Positions 1-9,100 of a stretch of 64,000 bases of DNA are shown piece by piece (the stretch's first letter is position 1; every line of letters starts with the position of its first letter). Made by a program: the position numbers and the translations under genes. This DNA is from Bernardetia sp042180575. Its GTDB lineage: Bacteria > Bacteroidota > Bacteroidia > Cytophagales > Bernardetiaceae. The notes below the pieces were generated by a model. The model had not been told where the DNA came from, made no database searches, and saw nothing but the letters and a program-made list of their open reading frames with translations. The DNA lies in NCBI RefSeq assembly GCF_042180575.1, contig NZ_CP170094.1, forward strand, positions 3,658,001 through 3,722,000, written 5' to 3'.

Positions 1-2
1 CT

Positions 3-119
3 TCTGGACTTTGGCTAAATGAATTTGCTATAAAAGCCGAAAAAAAGAAGAATAGAAATATAGGCTGCACTATAAAATTATTTTTGAGCATTAAATGTAT
101 CGTTTTAAGAGTAGAATAA
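3..119 (+). CDS. Possible C-terminal end of a truncated upstream CDS
   Basis: Frame 3 is open from the window edge to a TAA at 117-119, giving about 38 residues (begins SGLWLNEFAIKAEKKK). No start is visible because the gene would begin outside the window. The mixed composition at the start looks protein-like, but the last 20 residues are rich in I/L/K codons typical of random AT-rich sequence. It could therefore be chance; family not recognisable. Confidence 0.25.
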   Translation, partial: SGLWLNEFAIKAEKKKNRNIGCTIKLFLSIKCIVLRVE

Positions 120-192
120 ATGTATTTTTACAAAATTAGCACATCTTTAGTTTACGTAATTTTACAATAAAAAGATTTGAAGCAGAAATTTG

Positions 193-247
193 TTTATCAA
201 AATAAAGACAACAAAAAAGCTGCAAATTTTACTTTTGCAGCTTTTTT
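193..247 (+). terminator. Terminator-like hairpin module T, copy 1 (direct repeat of 4398-4453)
   Basis: The stem AAAAAGCTGCAAA/TTTTGCAGCTTTTT with a short AT loop is flanked by A- and T-runs and could terminate in both directions. The hairpin plus about 17 upstream bases (TTTATCAAAATAAAG...) recurs in the same orientation at 4398-4453 with only two or three differences, so it is a repeat and not just two independent terminators. Confidence 0.7.
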
Positions 248-289
248 TAATTGTATTACATTTGTGATCGTTACTGTATGATAGCAAAA

Positions 290-365
290 TACGGAATACA
301 AATACATGGCAAGATACCGAATACATATTGCTCACTCGTTACACAATGAGTGGGAGCAATCTTGC
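290..365 (-). repeat. Intergenic repeat family A, copy 1 (minus orientation)
   Basis: Read on the minus strand this contains AACGAGTGAGCAATATGTAT followed by TCGG and a TTTTTGTATT-like tail. The same core recurs at 4337-4400 and 52634-52700, with degenerate forms near 56590 and 58180. The element consists of two small hairpins, an ACTC/GAGT stem and, in intact copies, CGGCT-TGT-AGCCG. Confidence 0.6.
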
Positions 366-386
366 GAGGTATAACTGAAAATAAAA

Positions 387-415
387 AACTCGTAAAATTT
401 TATGCTTTACAAGTT
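387..415 (-). terminator. Terminator of the msrQ-like gene
   Basis: Inverted repeat AACTCGTAAA/TTTACAAGTT (one mismatch) about 20 bases after the stop at 437, followed on the minus strand by a T-run. Typical rho-independent form. Confidence 0.5.
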
Positions 416-436
416 AAAATCAAAAAAAAATTATTT

Positions 437-1066
437 TTATGATGTAGTAATCTTTCTCCCTTTTCTAAATTCAATGATTCTATCTTTTATAAACGGAATT
501 CTCAATATAAATCCAACTCCAACAAGTATAGCATAGATAATCCAAGTTTTATCTAAAATGGCAACATGAAGCAAACTAAAAAAAATGGCTGCATAGGCAA
601 AACTCTGTAATTTTTTCCACTTTAATTTTAATCGTTTCATTGATTTTCTATTTGAAGTGAAAAATAAAGGAATAAGTATCAAAACAGCTAAAAAACCTAG
701 TATATAATTTACTTGGGTAAATGTTTCTGTAAAACCTTCAGCCAATATAAAAATGATAAAATGTATAAAACTCCAAACAGCAGTAGCAATCCCCATAGCT
801 TGTCGTACATAAAGATTAGTAACGCCAAAGAGTATGAAAAACGGAGTACAAGTGAGTACAGCAGTCATCCATCTAATTGCAAACTCACCAGAAATATGAT
901 ATAACATAGCTAAGGTAGATTTGACCTCTGTTGTTGTATTTCCAATCGGTGTAATAGATAATCCATTTGAAAAATCTACAACAATCATATTAGATATGAT
1001 AAATAAAGGCAATATAGCTAGAGTAGCTACAAGCATCCAACCATAATTCTTTTTTATAAATTTCAT
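437..1066 (-). CDS. MsrQ/YedZ-like ferric-reductase-type membrane protein
   Basis: A 209-residue inner-membrane protein with about six hydrophobic segments (roughly 10-30, 50-82, 90-110, 120-137, 155-172, 175-192). The pattern resembles the ferric-reductase-like transmembrane family that includes MsrQ: a GEFAIRWM stretch at 60-67, then RQAMG...HFIIF with H102 and LLHVA with H167 as likely haem-ligand positions. MsrQ is the haem b subunit that passes quinone-derived electrons to the periplasmic methionine sulfoxide reductase MsrP. No msrP is visible here, so the electron acceptor is unknown. It follows the small zinc-knuckle gene with one base between them, so the two are likely co-transcribed. 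Family assignment is from pattern only. Confidence 0.6.
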   Translation of the reverse strand: MKFIKKNYGWMLVATLAILPLFIISNMIVVDFSNGLSITPIGNTTTEVKSTLAMLYHISGEFAIRWMTAVLTCTPFFILFGVTNLYVRQAMGIATAVWSFIHFIIFILAEGFTETFTQVNYILGFLAVLILIPLFFTSNRKSMKRLKLKWKKLQSFAYAAIFFSLLHVAILDKTWIIYAILVGVGFILRIPFIKDRIIEFRKGRKITTS

Positions 1067-1067
1067 G

Positions 1068-1268
1068 TTATTCTTCTTTTGATTTAATCAATTCTAACTC
1101 CTTTTCTAAATCTTCAGCTTTTTCTTTGAATTTCTCCATCATTTTTTTGAGCTGACTTATTTTTTTGAAGGCTTCATCATCTTGAATAGCTTTATAAGAA
1201 ACCTCTCCATTTTTTTCTTTAAATTTTGATTTGCTGCCACATGTAGGACAGGTAGTTACTTGACTCAT
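1068..1268 (-). CDS. Small zinc-knuckle coiled-coil protein
   Basis: A 66-residue cytoplasmic protein. It opens with one CPTCG knuckle (C7, C10) followed by a lysine/glutamate-rich region (about 30-66) that should form a coiled coil. A single CxxC can bind zinc only as a dimer or with a partner. Its stop lies one base before the ATG of the MsrQ-like gene, suggesting an operon. Function unknown; resembles the many short zinc-ribbon proteins without assigned role in this phylum. Confidence 0.6.
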   Translation of the reverse strand: MSQVTTCPTCGSKSKFKEKNGEVSYKAIQDDEAFKKISQLKKMMEKFKEKAEDLEKELELIKSKEE

Positions 1269-1307
1269 AGTTTTATTATTTTTAAATGTACAAATCTGAA
1301 ATTCAAA

Positions 1308-1344
1308 AAACAGTAGCTCTATTTTTTAATTAGAACTACTGTTT
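1308..1344 (-). terminator. Terminator after the ABM-like lipoprotein gene
   Basis: Inverted repeat AAACAGTAG...CTACTGTTT with an inner CTA/TAG pairing, about 20 bases past the stop at 1363. It is followed on the minus strand by TTTTTT. Confidence 0.6.
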
Positions 1345-1362
1345 ACTTATTCTGAAACCATT

Positions 1363-1731
1363 TTACTCAACAGTATAACGTGTCATTTTCATTGTAGGGG
1401 CATCAATCATCTCTACATAATTTGCAACAGATTTATCTGTCATAAATTTTTGCATAGAAGCATCAGCATCTTCTTTGGTTTCCCATTTTACCATAACCAA
1501 AACTTCGTTACTTTCTGCTGAATAACCAGCTTCACGACTAATATACCCAGATTGTAGGCTTGTATATTGAGTTTGGATTTGTGCGTCTTCTTTCCAAAAA
1601 TCAGCAGAGTTTACAGCGTTTTTGTATTTGAAGGTCGTAATTTCGATAATATATGGTTTCATGTTTATTTCACGTTGTTGACAACCAAAAAGGGTTATGC
1701 AAGTTAAAATTAGGATTATTATATTTTTCAT
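1363..1731 (-). CDS. Lipoprotein with antibiotic-biosynthesis-monooxygenase-like fold
   Basis: 122 residues. The N-terminus has a type II signal with lipobox LFGC (C17), so the protein should be lipid-anchored. Residues about 24-122 look like a dimeric alpha-beta barrel of the ABM type, with the pattern 'VLVMVKWETKEDADASMQKFM' split by helices and strands. A second ATG at residue 24 would give the bare barrel. The start codon abuts the stop of the preceding gene, so it is the distal gene of the lipoprotein operon. ABM domains are often small oxygenases or binding proteins; the substrate cannot be inferred. Confidence 0.6.
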   Translation of the reverse strand: MKNIIILILTCITLFGCQQREINMKPYIIEITTFKYKNAVNSADFWKEDAQIQTQYTSLQSGYISREAGYSAESNEVLVMVKWETKEDADASMQKFMTDKSVANYVEMIDAPTMKMTRYTVE

Positions 1732-2613
1732 TTAGTTTGGAAAGTTAAATTTACCATTACTATTTTTTCTATCAGATTCAGGAGCAATAGTTTCTATTGT
1801 ATCCCAATGTTCAGCAATTTTTCCGTTTTCAATTCTAAATAAATCATAGAATGAAGTAGGTTTTTCTGCAAATTTTCCTTCACTTACAGCAAGTACAAAA
1901 TTGCCTTCTGCCAAAATGATGTGATTCTTTTCAAAAACCATTGTTACACCGTTTTTAGCCATTTCTTCAAATGCTTTACCTAATCCAGAAAGTCCATCTC
2001 CAATCATTGAATTATGTTGGATATAGTTGTCTCCATCAAAATAATTAGGCATTTTATCAAACTCACCTTTTATCAAAACTGTATTTATAAAATCCTTTAC
2101 TAATTTTTTATTAGCATTGGTTTTGTCTAAATCTGTAATGGTAGTGTTTCCATCTGTTTGATTGTGATTACTTGGGTTTGCTAGTGTTACCTCAGAAAAA
2201 TTATCCCAATGTTCTACTATTAAACCATCTTCAAAACGAAAAATATCAAATCCAATTTTAGAACCGAAAAAATCATATTCTGTGTGAGTGAAAACATAAT
2301 TTCCTTCTTCAAAAACTCGTATGACTTTAGCTTTAAAACCACCTTCTGGTGCGTGGTGCATCACTTGACCAAATCCAGCCAAACCATCTCCAACACCTAA
2401 ATTATGCTGAGTATATTTATTTGGGTTAATATAAGAAATAGGTGTTTGGTCGCCTGTATTAAAACTGTTTAGTAGTGCTACTACTTTATCTTTGTTGGAT
2501 AACTTTGTTTTTGAGTCCATTTTTGTGCTATTTTTGATATTTGATGATTTATTTGTTGTACTGCATGATGCTATTACAAGAGCAATTAGGACTGCTACAA
2601 TTACTTGTTTCAT
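1732..2613 (-). CDS. Lipoprotein with two SnoaL/NTF2-like domains
   Basis: 293 residues with lipobox VIASC (C17). It carries two tandem, similar domains of about 115 residues (about 40-155 and 165-285). Each has the SnoaL-like features 'YxQHN..(V/I)GDGL.G' and '(G)NFV..H/S...F...DIFR.E(D/N)G.I.EHWD'. SnoaL-type NTF2 domains are polyketide cyclases, hydrolases or simply small-ligand binders. The repeat of the full motif within one chain indicates internal duplication. It is directly followed (zero-base gap) by the ABM-like lipoprotein. Periplasmic or outer-membrane location is inferred from the lipobox. Confidence 0.75.
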   Translation of the reverse strand: MKQVIVAVLIALVIASCSTTNKSSNIKNSTKMDSKTKLSNKDKVVALLNSFNTGDQTPISYINPNKYTQHNLGVGDGLAGFGQVMHHAPEGGFKAKVIRVFEEGNYVFTHTEYDFFGSKIGFDIFRFEDGLIVEHWDNFSEVTLANPSNHNQTDGNTTITDLDKTNANKKLVKDFINTVLIKGEFDKMPNYFDGDNYIQHNSMIGDGLSGLGKAFEEMAKNGVTMVFEKNHIILAEGNFVLAVSEGKFAEKPTSFYDLFRIENGKIAEHWDTIETIAPESDRKNSNGKFNFPN

Positions 2614-2620
2614 ATAACTG

Positions 2621-3181
2621 CTAATTTAATGTTATGGTAAATGTTGCACCCGAGTTAAAATCAAAGCCTTCACTAATTTCAACAACCAAAACCTTATCTG
2701 AATCAATTCTAAGATTGACAGATGAGTTAGATGATGAAAAACCTTTTACATTGTGTGATGAGTTGAAAGTGAAGTAATAACGGTCAAAAGTACCTGCTTC
2801 TATAGTTCTAAAAATAGGGCTATAAGTTGGGTCATTAGCAGGAGCTACTAAATCAAAAGTAATTTCGTTTTCAGACAAATCAATGTCATATAATCCATTC
2901 AAATAATTATCAAATTCAATACTATTTGATACTGTATTTGTAGCAACAAGAGCATTTGCTGGCAAACCAAAAAGTGTTTCTATTGCTGTTTCAACTCCCC
3001 CTGTTCCACCTGAAGATGGATCGGCTGCTAATTGTATTGTGTTTTTTACACTTACTTCTGTTCCTAAAGTTATAGGTAAAACTGTTGGCTCATCATCTTT
3101 TCTATCTTTGCCACATGATGATATGAATACTACTGTAATTAGGACAAAAGCTAATGCTTTCAGTTGCGTTATTTGTCTCAT
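2621..3181 (-). CDS. Uncharacterised lipoprotein
   Basis: 186 residues. It has a type II signal peptide with lipobox ISSC (C23) and then an Asp/Lys-rich tether (GKDRKDDE). The remainder is predicted beta-rich, with no recognisable catalytic motif. It is first in the three-lipoprotein run (1363-3181) and lies 7 bases before the SnoaL-like gene, directly downstream of the AraC-type regulator. Regulation by that AraC protein is a reasonable guess. I do not recognise the family. Confidence 0.65.
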   Translation of the reverse strand: MRQITQLKALAFVLITVVFISSCGKDRKDDEPTVLPITLGTEVSVKNTIQLAADPSSGGTGGVETAIETLFGLPANALVATNTVSNSIEFDNYLNGLYDIDLSENEITFDLVAPANDPTYSPIFRTIEAGTFDRYYFTFNSSHNVKGFSSSNSSVNLRIDSDKVLVVEISEGFDFNSGATFTITLN

Positions 3182-3296
3182 TTGTTCAAATTGATTTAAT
3201 TGATAAATTTTATTTGATACAAAGTTGGGGTAAAAATGAGCTGAAAGAAAGATGAAAGTAGGAGTAAATATGGTTAAAGTCGAACCTTTATGTGTT

Positions 3297-4178
3297 TTAG
3301 CTGATTGAAAGCGATTTTAAGAATGAATTTGGTGTCAAACCTGTATGTTTTTTGAAGTATTTAGTGAAATTTGTAGGGTCTTCGAAGCCTAATTTAAAAG
3401 CCAGTTCGTTACTTTTTATAGCCGAATTAATTAGATTTCTTTTTGCTTGAAGAATTACAAAATCATCAATTACATTTTTAGCAGTCTTATTTACTAATTC
3501 TTTACAAATTATATTCAGATGCTTGTAGGTTATTGCTAATTCACTAGCGTAAAAATCAGCGTTTCTACTTTTAGATAAATTTTGCTCAATCAAGGAAGTG
3601 AATTTTTGAAAGACACTAATTTTTGAAAAATCCTTACTAGGAAGGATTTGATTTTTTTTGATACTCTCTGCTTTAGAAATAAGAATTACAAAAAGCGCAT
3701 CAATGATAGTTTTTTGATTGAATGAGTTAGGATTATCATACTCTTTTCTGAGTAAATTGAAATAATTTTCAAAATCAGATTCTTTCGGAATTTGTAAGAC
3801 AGGCGAGAATAATTGAGGATTAAATAGTCTAAAAACAAAATCGCTAGACAGATTCGAAAAACAATCTACAAAGTATTTTTCTGTAAAAATAAGACAAAAA
3901 CCTTTTAGATTTTCTGAAAACTCAAAGGCATTAACTTGCTCTTTGGCAAGATAAATTAGACTGTTTTGTTCCACAGGATACCAATCAAAATCAATAAAAT
4001 GCCTGCCTTTGCCTTCCGTAAAAAAAATTAAATTGTAGAACTTTAGTTGATGTGGTAATTCAGGATTATGCTCATATTGTTCTTTACTCTTGGCTATTTT
4101 TTCAACCGAAATAACTTCAAAATCAAAATTGCCATCACTTGAAGGATTAAATTTTACGTGTGGAATGTCTTTTTTCAT
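3297..4178 (-). CDS. AraC-family transcriptional regulator
   Basis: 293 residues. The N-terminal half (about 20-170) is a cupin-like sensor region ('HFIDFDWYPVEQNSLIYLA'). Residues about 190-290 form the AraC double helix-turn-helix, with the characteristic second-helix signature AFKLGFEDPTNFTKYFKKHT followed by GLTPNSF. Such proteins bind DNA as activators in response to a small molecule. It sits upstream of, and on the same strand as, three lipoprotein genes, which makes them the first candidate targets. Ligand unknown. Confidence 0.9.
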   Translation of the reverse strand: MKKDIPHVKFNPSSDGNFDFEVISVEKIAKSKEQYEHNPELPHQLKFYNLIFFTEGKGRHFIDFDWYPVEQNSLIYLAKEQVNAFEFSENLKGFCLIFTEKYFVDCFSNLSSDFVFRLFNPQLFSPVLQIPKESDFENYFNLLRKEYDNPNSFNQKTIIDALFVILISKAESIKKNQILPSKDFSKISVFQKFTSLIEQNLSKSRNADFYASELAITYKHLNIICKELVNKTAKNVIDDFVILQAKRNLINSAIKSNELAFKLGFEDPTNFTKYFKKHTGLTPNSFLKSLSIS

Positions 4179-4336
4179 ATTGCCTACAATGAGATTTTTT
4201 GTGGTATTTTGGTGCTAGATTCTTTCTTATGTTTTATTACATTACATGCTGACAAAACTTTAGACGCAAGATAGAAATAAATCATTTTATTTGGTCAAAT
4301 ATCAAGTTTAAAATGAAGAGGCTTAAATCTCCATCC

Positions 4337-4400
4337 GTCGCTCATTTTTAACGAGTGAGCAATATGTATTTGGCTTGTAGCTGTGTTTTGGATTTTATTT
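4337..4400 (+). repeat. Intergenic repeat family A, copy 2
   Basis: It contains GCTCATTTTTAACGAGTGAGC-like pairing (GCTCA/TGAGC), then AATATGTATTTGGCTTGTAGC and a GTTTTGGATTTT tail. This matches the copy at 52634-52700 closely. It abuts terminator module T copy 2. Confidence 0.65.
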
Positions 4401-4453
4401 TATCAAAATAAAGGCAACAAAAAAAGCTGCAAATTTTGTTTTTGCAGCTTTTT
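4398..4453 (+). terminator. Terminator-like hairpin module T, copy 2
   Basis: Stem AAAAAGCTGCAAA/TTTTGCAGCTTTTT, the same hairpin plus upstream flank as at 193-247. It lies between the divergent-end AraC gene and the 3' end of the DUF4494 gene; on the minus strand it can terminate transcription arriving from upstream. Confidence 0.65.
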
Positions 4454-4509
4454 CGTTCGAAAGCTAAAGCATTCGGTACGTTTTACTCATGCTAAAGCGT
4501 AAGTTACAT

Positions 4510-4998
4510 TTACTCTTCTATTTCTTCAATTTCAGAAATAGGGCGAAGATTTGGCGTAACTCTTTCGTCAGGCGACTTATAACGGAATACTTCCACTAAA
4601 GGAGTTTTGATAATCTCAATGATTTCGTAAGGAACAAGCATCGACGAAAACTCTTTTGTAAGGCGTGTATGAGCATCTAATAAGTCATCAGCAGCAATCA
4701 AAACTTGATTTTTTACTTCACGTTCTTTGCCTTTTGCTTCATCAATAGTTACATAACGGATTTTACATTTGTAGTAATTATCAACATTTGGATAGGTAAA
4801 AACATCTACAAAGTTCATTCTGTTGGCTGCTGCCACCGAAAATTCTCCTCGCATCGAACGACCCACTTCTTCGTGCATACGTGCTTCTGCTTCTGTGAGT
4901 GTGGTTGCGTCGGTCAGATAATTATCTTTCATGCGCTTTACCGTTCCGTCTTCTAATTCTTTTGTATAACTGACTTTGCAGAGAAACCAATAATTCAT
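4510..4998 (-). CDS. DUF4494 family protein
   Basis: 162 residues, cytoplasmic, no signal or membrane segment. The opening MNYWFLCKVSYTKELEDG and following 'LTDATTLTEAEARMHEE' are characteristic of DUF4494, a Bacteroidota-specific family without known function. The protein shows two similar halves of the form 'CKVxYxxxDxxxGKxxxxxxxxLIxAxxLxxAxxRxxxE' at about 7-48 and 78-118, suggesting internal duplication. Monocistronic by its neighbours. Confidence 0.8.
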   Translation of the reverse strand: MNYWFLCKVSYTKELEDGTVKRMKDNYLTDATTLTEAEARMHEEVGRSMRGEFSVAAANRMNFVDVFTYPNVDNYYKCKIRYVTIDEAKGKEREVKNQVLIAADDLLDAHTRLTKEFSSMLVPYEIIEIIKTPLVEVFRYKSPDERVTPNLRPISEIEEIEE

Positions 4999-5237
4999 TT
5001 TTGTATGGGATTTATAGGAACAATTACGAATTAAAAATACTGACTATCAAATATTTAAAAGTTTAAAATCGTAAATTTAATCAAATTATTATTCCTTGTG
5101 TGATATGAAAATTCTGTTTTAAATTTTACCAAAAATACATATTTTTATAGAAAAATGCCAATTCGATTAGCAGGTTTTGGAATTATAAAGTAGTTTTCAT
5201 TTTCCATGTCCCAACTCCCATTCCCTAATTCCTTTCA

Positions 5238-6146
5238 TCAAAGACTCACAATCCAATCATTCAAAGAAATTCCATCCTCAATATCTAGTTTTTTCTTTAC
5301 TCTTGATTTGTAGGCTCTTACGCTTTGGTAATTGATATTTAAGATTCTTGCAATTTCTTTGTCGTTCATTCTGATATAAAGATACGTCAAAAAACGTAAT
5401 TCGTGAGGTTTTAAGTCTTCATAGACAGCTAATTTTTGTACAAATTCTGGGTGGTTTTGCTGCAAACGAAGTTGAAAGTTTTCCCAGTCGTGTTCTGTAT
5501 CTATATTTTTTTTGAGATTCTTTTTGATACTTTGGAGTTCGGAAAAATAACTTGACAAATCAGTAATTGAATCTTCATTTTCTTCTTGATTTTGTTTGTT
5601 ATCTCTTCTAATTCTTTTTAAGAAATCATTGAACTGATTATCAATTTCTATCAAAATTTCATTTTGCCTTTGAATGTGCAAAACTTTTGCACTAAGTTCT
5701 TTATTCTTTTGCTCTTCGATAATTTTGAAGGATTCTTGTAGTTTTATGGCAGATTTTACTCGTGCTACCAATTCCATTTGATGAATCGGTTTGCTAATAA
5801 AATCAATCGCTCCTTTTTCTAAGGCGAGTTTAAGGTTTTTAGCTTCTACATACATTCCAGTTACCATTATAATAGGAATTTTACGTAGTTTTTTATCAGA
5901 TTGAAACGCAGAAATAAGTTCTAATCCATTCATTTTTGGCATTTCCCAGTCGGTAATGAGCAAGTCAATTTCTGCTTTTTGAGCAATTTTTAAAGCTATT
6001 TCTCCATTTGGAGCGAGCAAAATTTGATAATCAAAAGGTAACAGATTTTTACTTTGGCTTTCTTTTGCATCATTTTCTAAATATTCAGTAATCAGCTTTA
6101 GGTTTTCTTCAGTGTCGTCAGCGACTAGGATAGTGTAGGTATTCAA
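5238..6146 (-). CDS. Response regulator with coiled coil and LuxR-type HTH
   Basis: 302 residues. The receiver domain covers about 1-130, with acidic pair D10/D11, phospho-acceptor D66 in LLITDWEMP, T96 in MVTG, and K119 in ISKP. A long charged linker (about 130-235) is predicted coiled coil. The C-terminal 60 residues form a winged/LuxR-like helix-turn-helix ('HELRFLTYLYIRMNDKEIARILNI'). It lies 46 bases downstream of the propeller sensor kinase on the same strand; the pair very probably works as a two-component system with the kinase as phosphodonor. Confidence 0.88.
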   Translation of the reverse strand: MNTYTILVADDTEENLKLITEYLENDAKESQSKNLLPFDYQILLAPNGEIALKIAQKAEIDLLITDWEMPKMNGLELISAFQSDKKLRKIPIIMVTGMYVEAKNLKLALEKGAIDFISKPIHQMELVARVKSAIKLQESFKIIEEQKNKELSAKVLHIQRQNEILIEIDNQFNDFLKRIRRDNKQNQEENEDSITDLSSYFSELQSIKKNLKKNIDTEHDWENFQLRLQQNHPEFVQKLAVYEDLKPHELRFLTYLYIRMNDKEIARILNINYQSVRAYKSRVKKKLDIEDGISLNDWIVSL

Positions 6147-6192
6147 AAGGAAAATAGTATTAAGGTCATTCGTGAGGACACGAGCAATATGT

Positions 6193-9100
6193 TTATATAT
6201 TCAATAATTTCTGATATTTTTCTTCATCTACTTGGTAGAGAATTTCTTGAATATCATTTTTCCAAGCTGCAATCGTTGTACTTTCGTCGTTTATAGAGTT
6301 TAAGATACTACGAATTTGAGTAACTTGATAGACTTCTAAATTTCTCAATTCTTCTATAATAGGAAGTAAATAATTGACCTCGGCTTTAGAGAATTGATAC
6401 GAATTGCTAGGAGAAAATGTTTTGCTTTTGGTATCATTTGAAAAAACTTCTAATTTGTTTTCTTGACTGAGTTTTATTTTTTCTATTTCCAAAAGTGGAA
6501 CAATAAAATGAAAATTTGTTTCAGTATTTGGAATAGAATCGACCCAAATTGTACTATCATTTTTGAATGTATTTTTAAATTCTTTTGTGTGTGCTTCTAT
6601 GGCAAGTTTACAAAATGAAAGTCCCAAACCTGTAGAGGAAACACTTCCCACTTTTTGAGCATTCACTTGTCTATATGAATCAAAAATAGTATCTAATTGA
6701 TGTTTTTCTATTCCCAAACCATTATCTGTAACAGTTATTTGAGCAAAATTATCTTGATTTTTTTGAATAGAAACTTTGATATATGAACGTTTAGAACTGT
6801 ATTTAATCGCATTGGTCAGTAGGTTTACAAGAACTCGCCCAATCAAATCTTTATCTACCTCTAGCCAAAAGATAGCATTTTCTTCATAGATTATTTGTAT
6901 TTTTCTTTCTGTCAAAAATACCTCTACTTCTTCTAAAACATTTTCTAAAATAACATTAAAATTTACTCTTTCCAAGTTGAGTTGAAACTGTGGCGATTGT
7001 ATTTTTTGAGAATCCAATAAAGCCATTAACAAATTCATCATTCTCTGACTAGCTTTTCGTATTGGAACATTATTTTTTGCTTCATAAATGATTGTTCCCA
7101 AAGGATTTTTTAAGTCATGAACGAGCATATTGGTGGTTTTTTCCTTAAAATTATCAAGTTCTTTGAGTTTTTCATTTGTGATTTTTAACTCTTCTGTTTG
7201 TGCTTTTATTTCGTGTGTGCGTTCTTTTATTTGGATTTCTAAGAAAATAGCTCTCTGTTTGGATTCTCTAACTTTATATCTATAATAAAAATAAACTAAA
7301 ACCAAAGTAGCAAAAATACATAAAAACTGAAACCAAAGAGTTTGATAAAAAGGAGGAATAATTTTTACTGTTATTTTGATTCCTTTTTCATTCCAAATGT
7401 CATGGTTATTTGAGCCTTTTATGTAAAGGGTGTAATTTCCTGCTGAAAGATTAGTAAGAGTGAGTTCATTCTTTGCTCCTAAATTAATCCATTCTTTTTG
7501 TAAAGGTTCTAGTTTGTAAGCATAGTTGTTTTTGTTGCTTTGATAAAAACTAAGTGCAGCAAAATGAAAAGTAAGCATTTGAGCTTCTTCTAATGGCAAG
7601 GAAATTTCTGTAATTTCTGAAATATTTTTTTTAAAATTTACTTTCTTTCCTAACTTTTCAAAACCTGTTAGGTAAATAGGAGGAACAAACTCATTTTTCT
7701 TCATATTTTTTGGAAAAAAAGCATTTACACCATCAATTCCCCCAAAGAATAATTCTCCTTCTTTACTTTTAAAGTAAGAAAAGGTATTAAATTCATTGTC
7801 TTGCAAACCATCTTGCTTGTCAAAGTTGGTAAAGGTTTTTGTTTTTGGATTGAATTTAAAGATTCCGTGATTGGTACTTCCCCACAAATTCCCTTCATTG
7901 TCTTCTAAGATAGCATAAACGATATTATTTGGCAGTCCTTCTTTTTCGGTATAATATTCTAAAAACTGTCTTTTTTTGCTATCAAATTTATAAAAACCTG
8001 TTGTTGTGGCTATCCAAAAAATGTCTTTTTCTGTGCTACTTTCTTCTATATGTTTGACATGACATACTGTATTTTCTTTATCTTTATTTGGGTTGTAATA
8101 CTGAACAAATGTATGTTGAGCATTTTCTTGATTTAATTTTTTAGATTTTGCCAAAAAACCAATTCCTTTTTCGGTAGAGCCTAACCAAATTTTGTCTTGA
8201 GAATCTTGAAAAATATGTGATATTTTATCTAAATGAGGATAAGAAGTAATATTTTTAGTAGTTGGATGGAAATGGTAAAGATTGTCTTGTCCTGCTACCC
8301 AAATAGTGGTATCATTGAGGGGCAAAATATCTTGTAAATAATTCCTATCCATTTTATAGGTTTCCAAAACCTTAAATTTTTCTTTATCAATTTTTCTAAT
8401 TCCTGATGAGGTAGCAAACCAAAGAATATTCTTATGAGTAGGGTCTTCTTTAATCAAATGAACATAACTATCGATATAAAGTGTTTTTTTAGTAGAATCT
8501 CCTAAGAAGATATCAACTGTGTTTTTATTGCTGTATGTTCCTATCCACATATTTTTATTGACAGGGTCTTGATAAATAGCTCGTGTACTAGGCTGACTAA
8601 GTGCGTATTCGGGTGCGAGATGGTATTTATAAGTACGAAAATTATTGATTGTATAATCAGCAAATAAAAAGACACCCATTCCTTGCGTACAAATCCAATA
8701 ATTTTTGGAAGCATCTCTGAAAATAGTTTCTACAACGTATTGATCTATTGTCTTTGTAAAATATTTCCAGTAGTACCACTGGCGAATTTTTTTTTTGTTC
8801 AAATCAACTAAAGCAATTCCTCGGCTTTCAAAAAACCAAACATTATTTATTGTGTCGTTTTTAGGTGCATCTTTGAAAGCCAAAAATGGTGTTGTCATTC
8901 TTGAGTGTTTAGACTTATCAAAATAGATAGAATCTACTTTTATAGTTGAATTATAAATTTTATTATAATCTTCTAATTGCTCATCTTTATAAGAAGTCCA
9001 TACTGTTCCATTTTTTTCTAGGTATTGGAAGTGGTGGGTCGTTGTTATTATTTTTTGCCATTTATCATTATCTTTTTCTCTCCAAAAAAGGGTATTTTTA

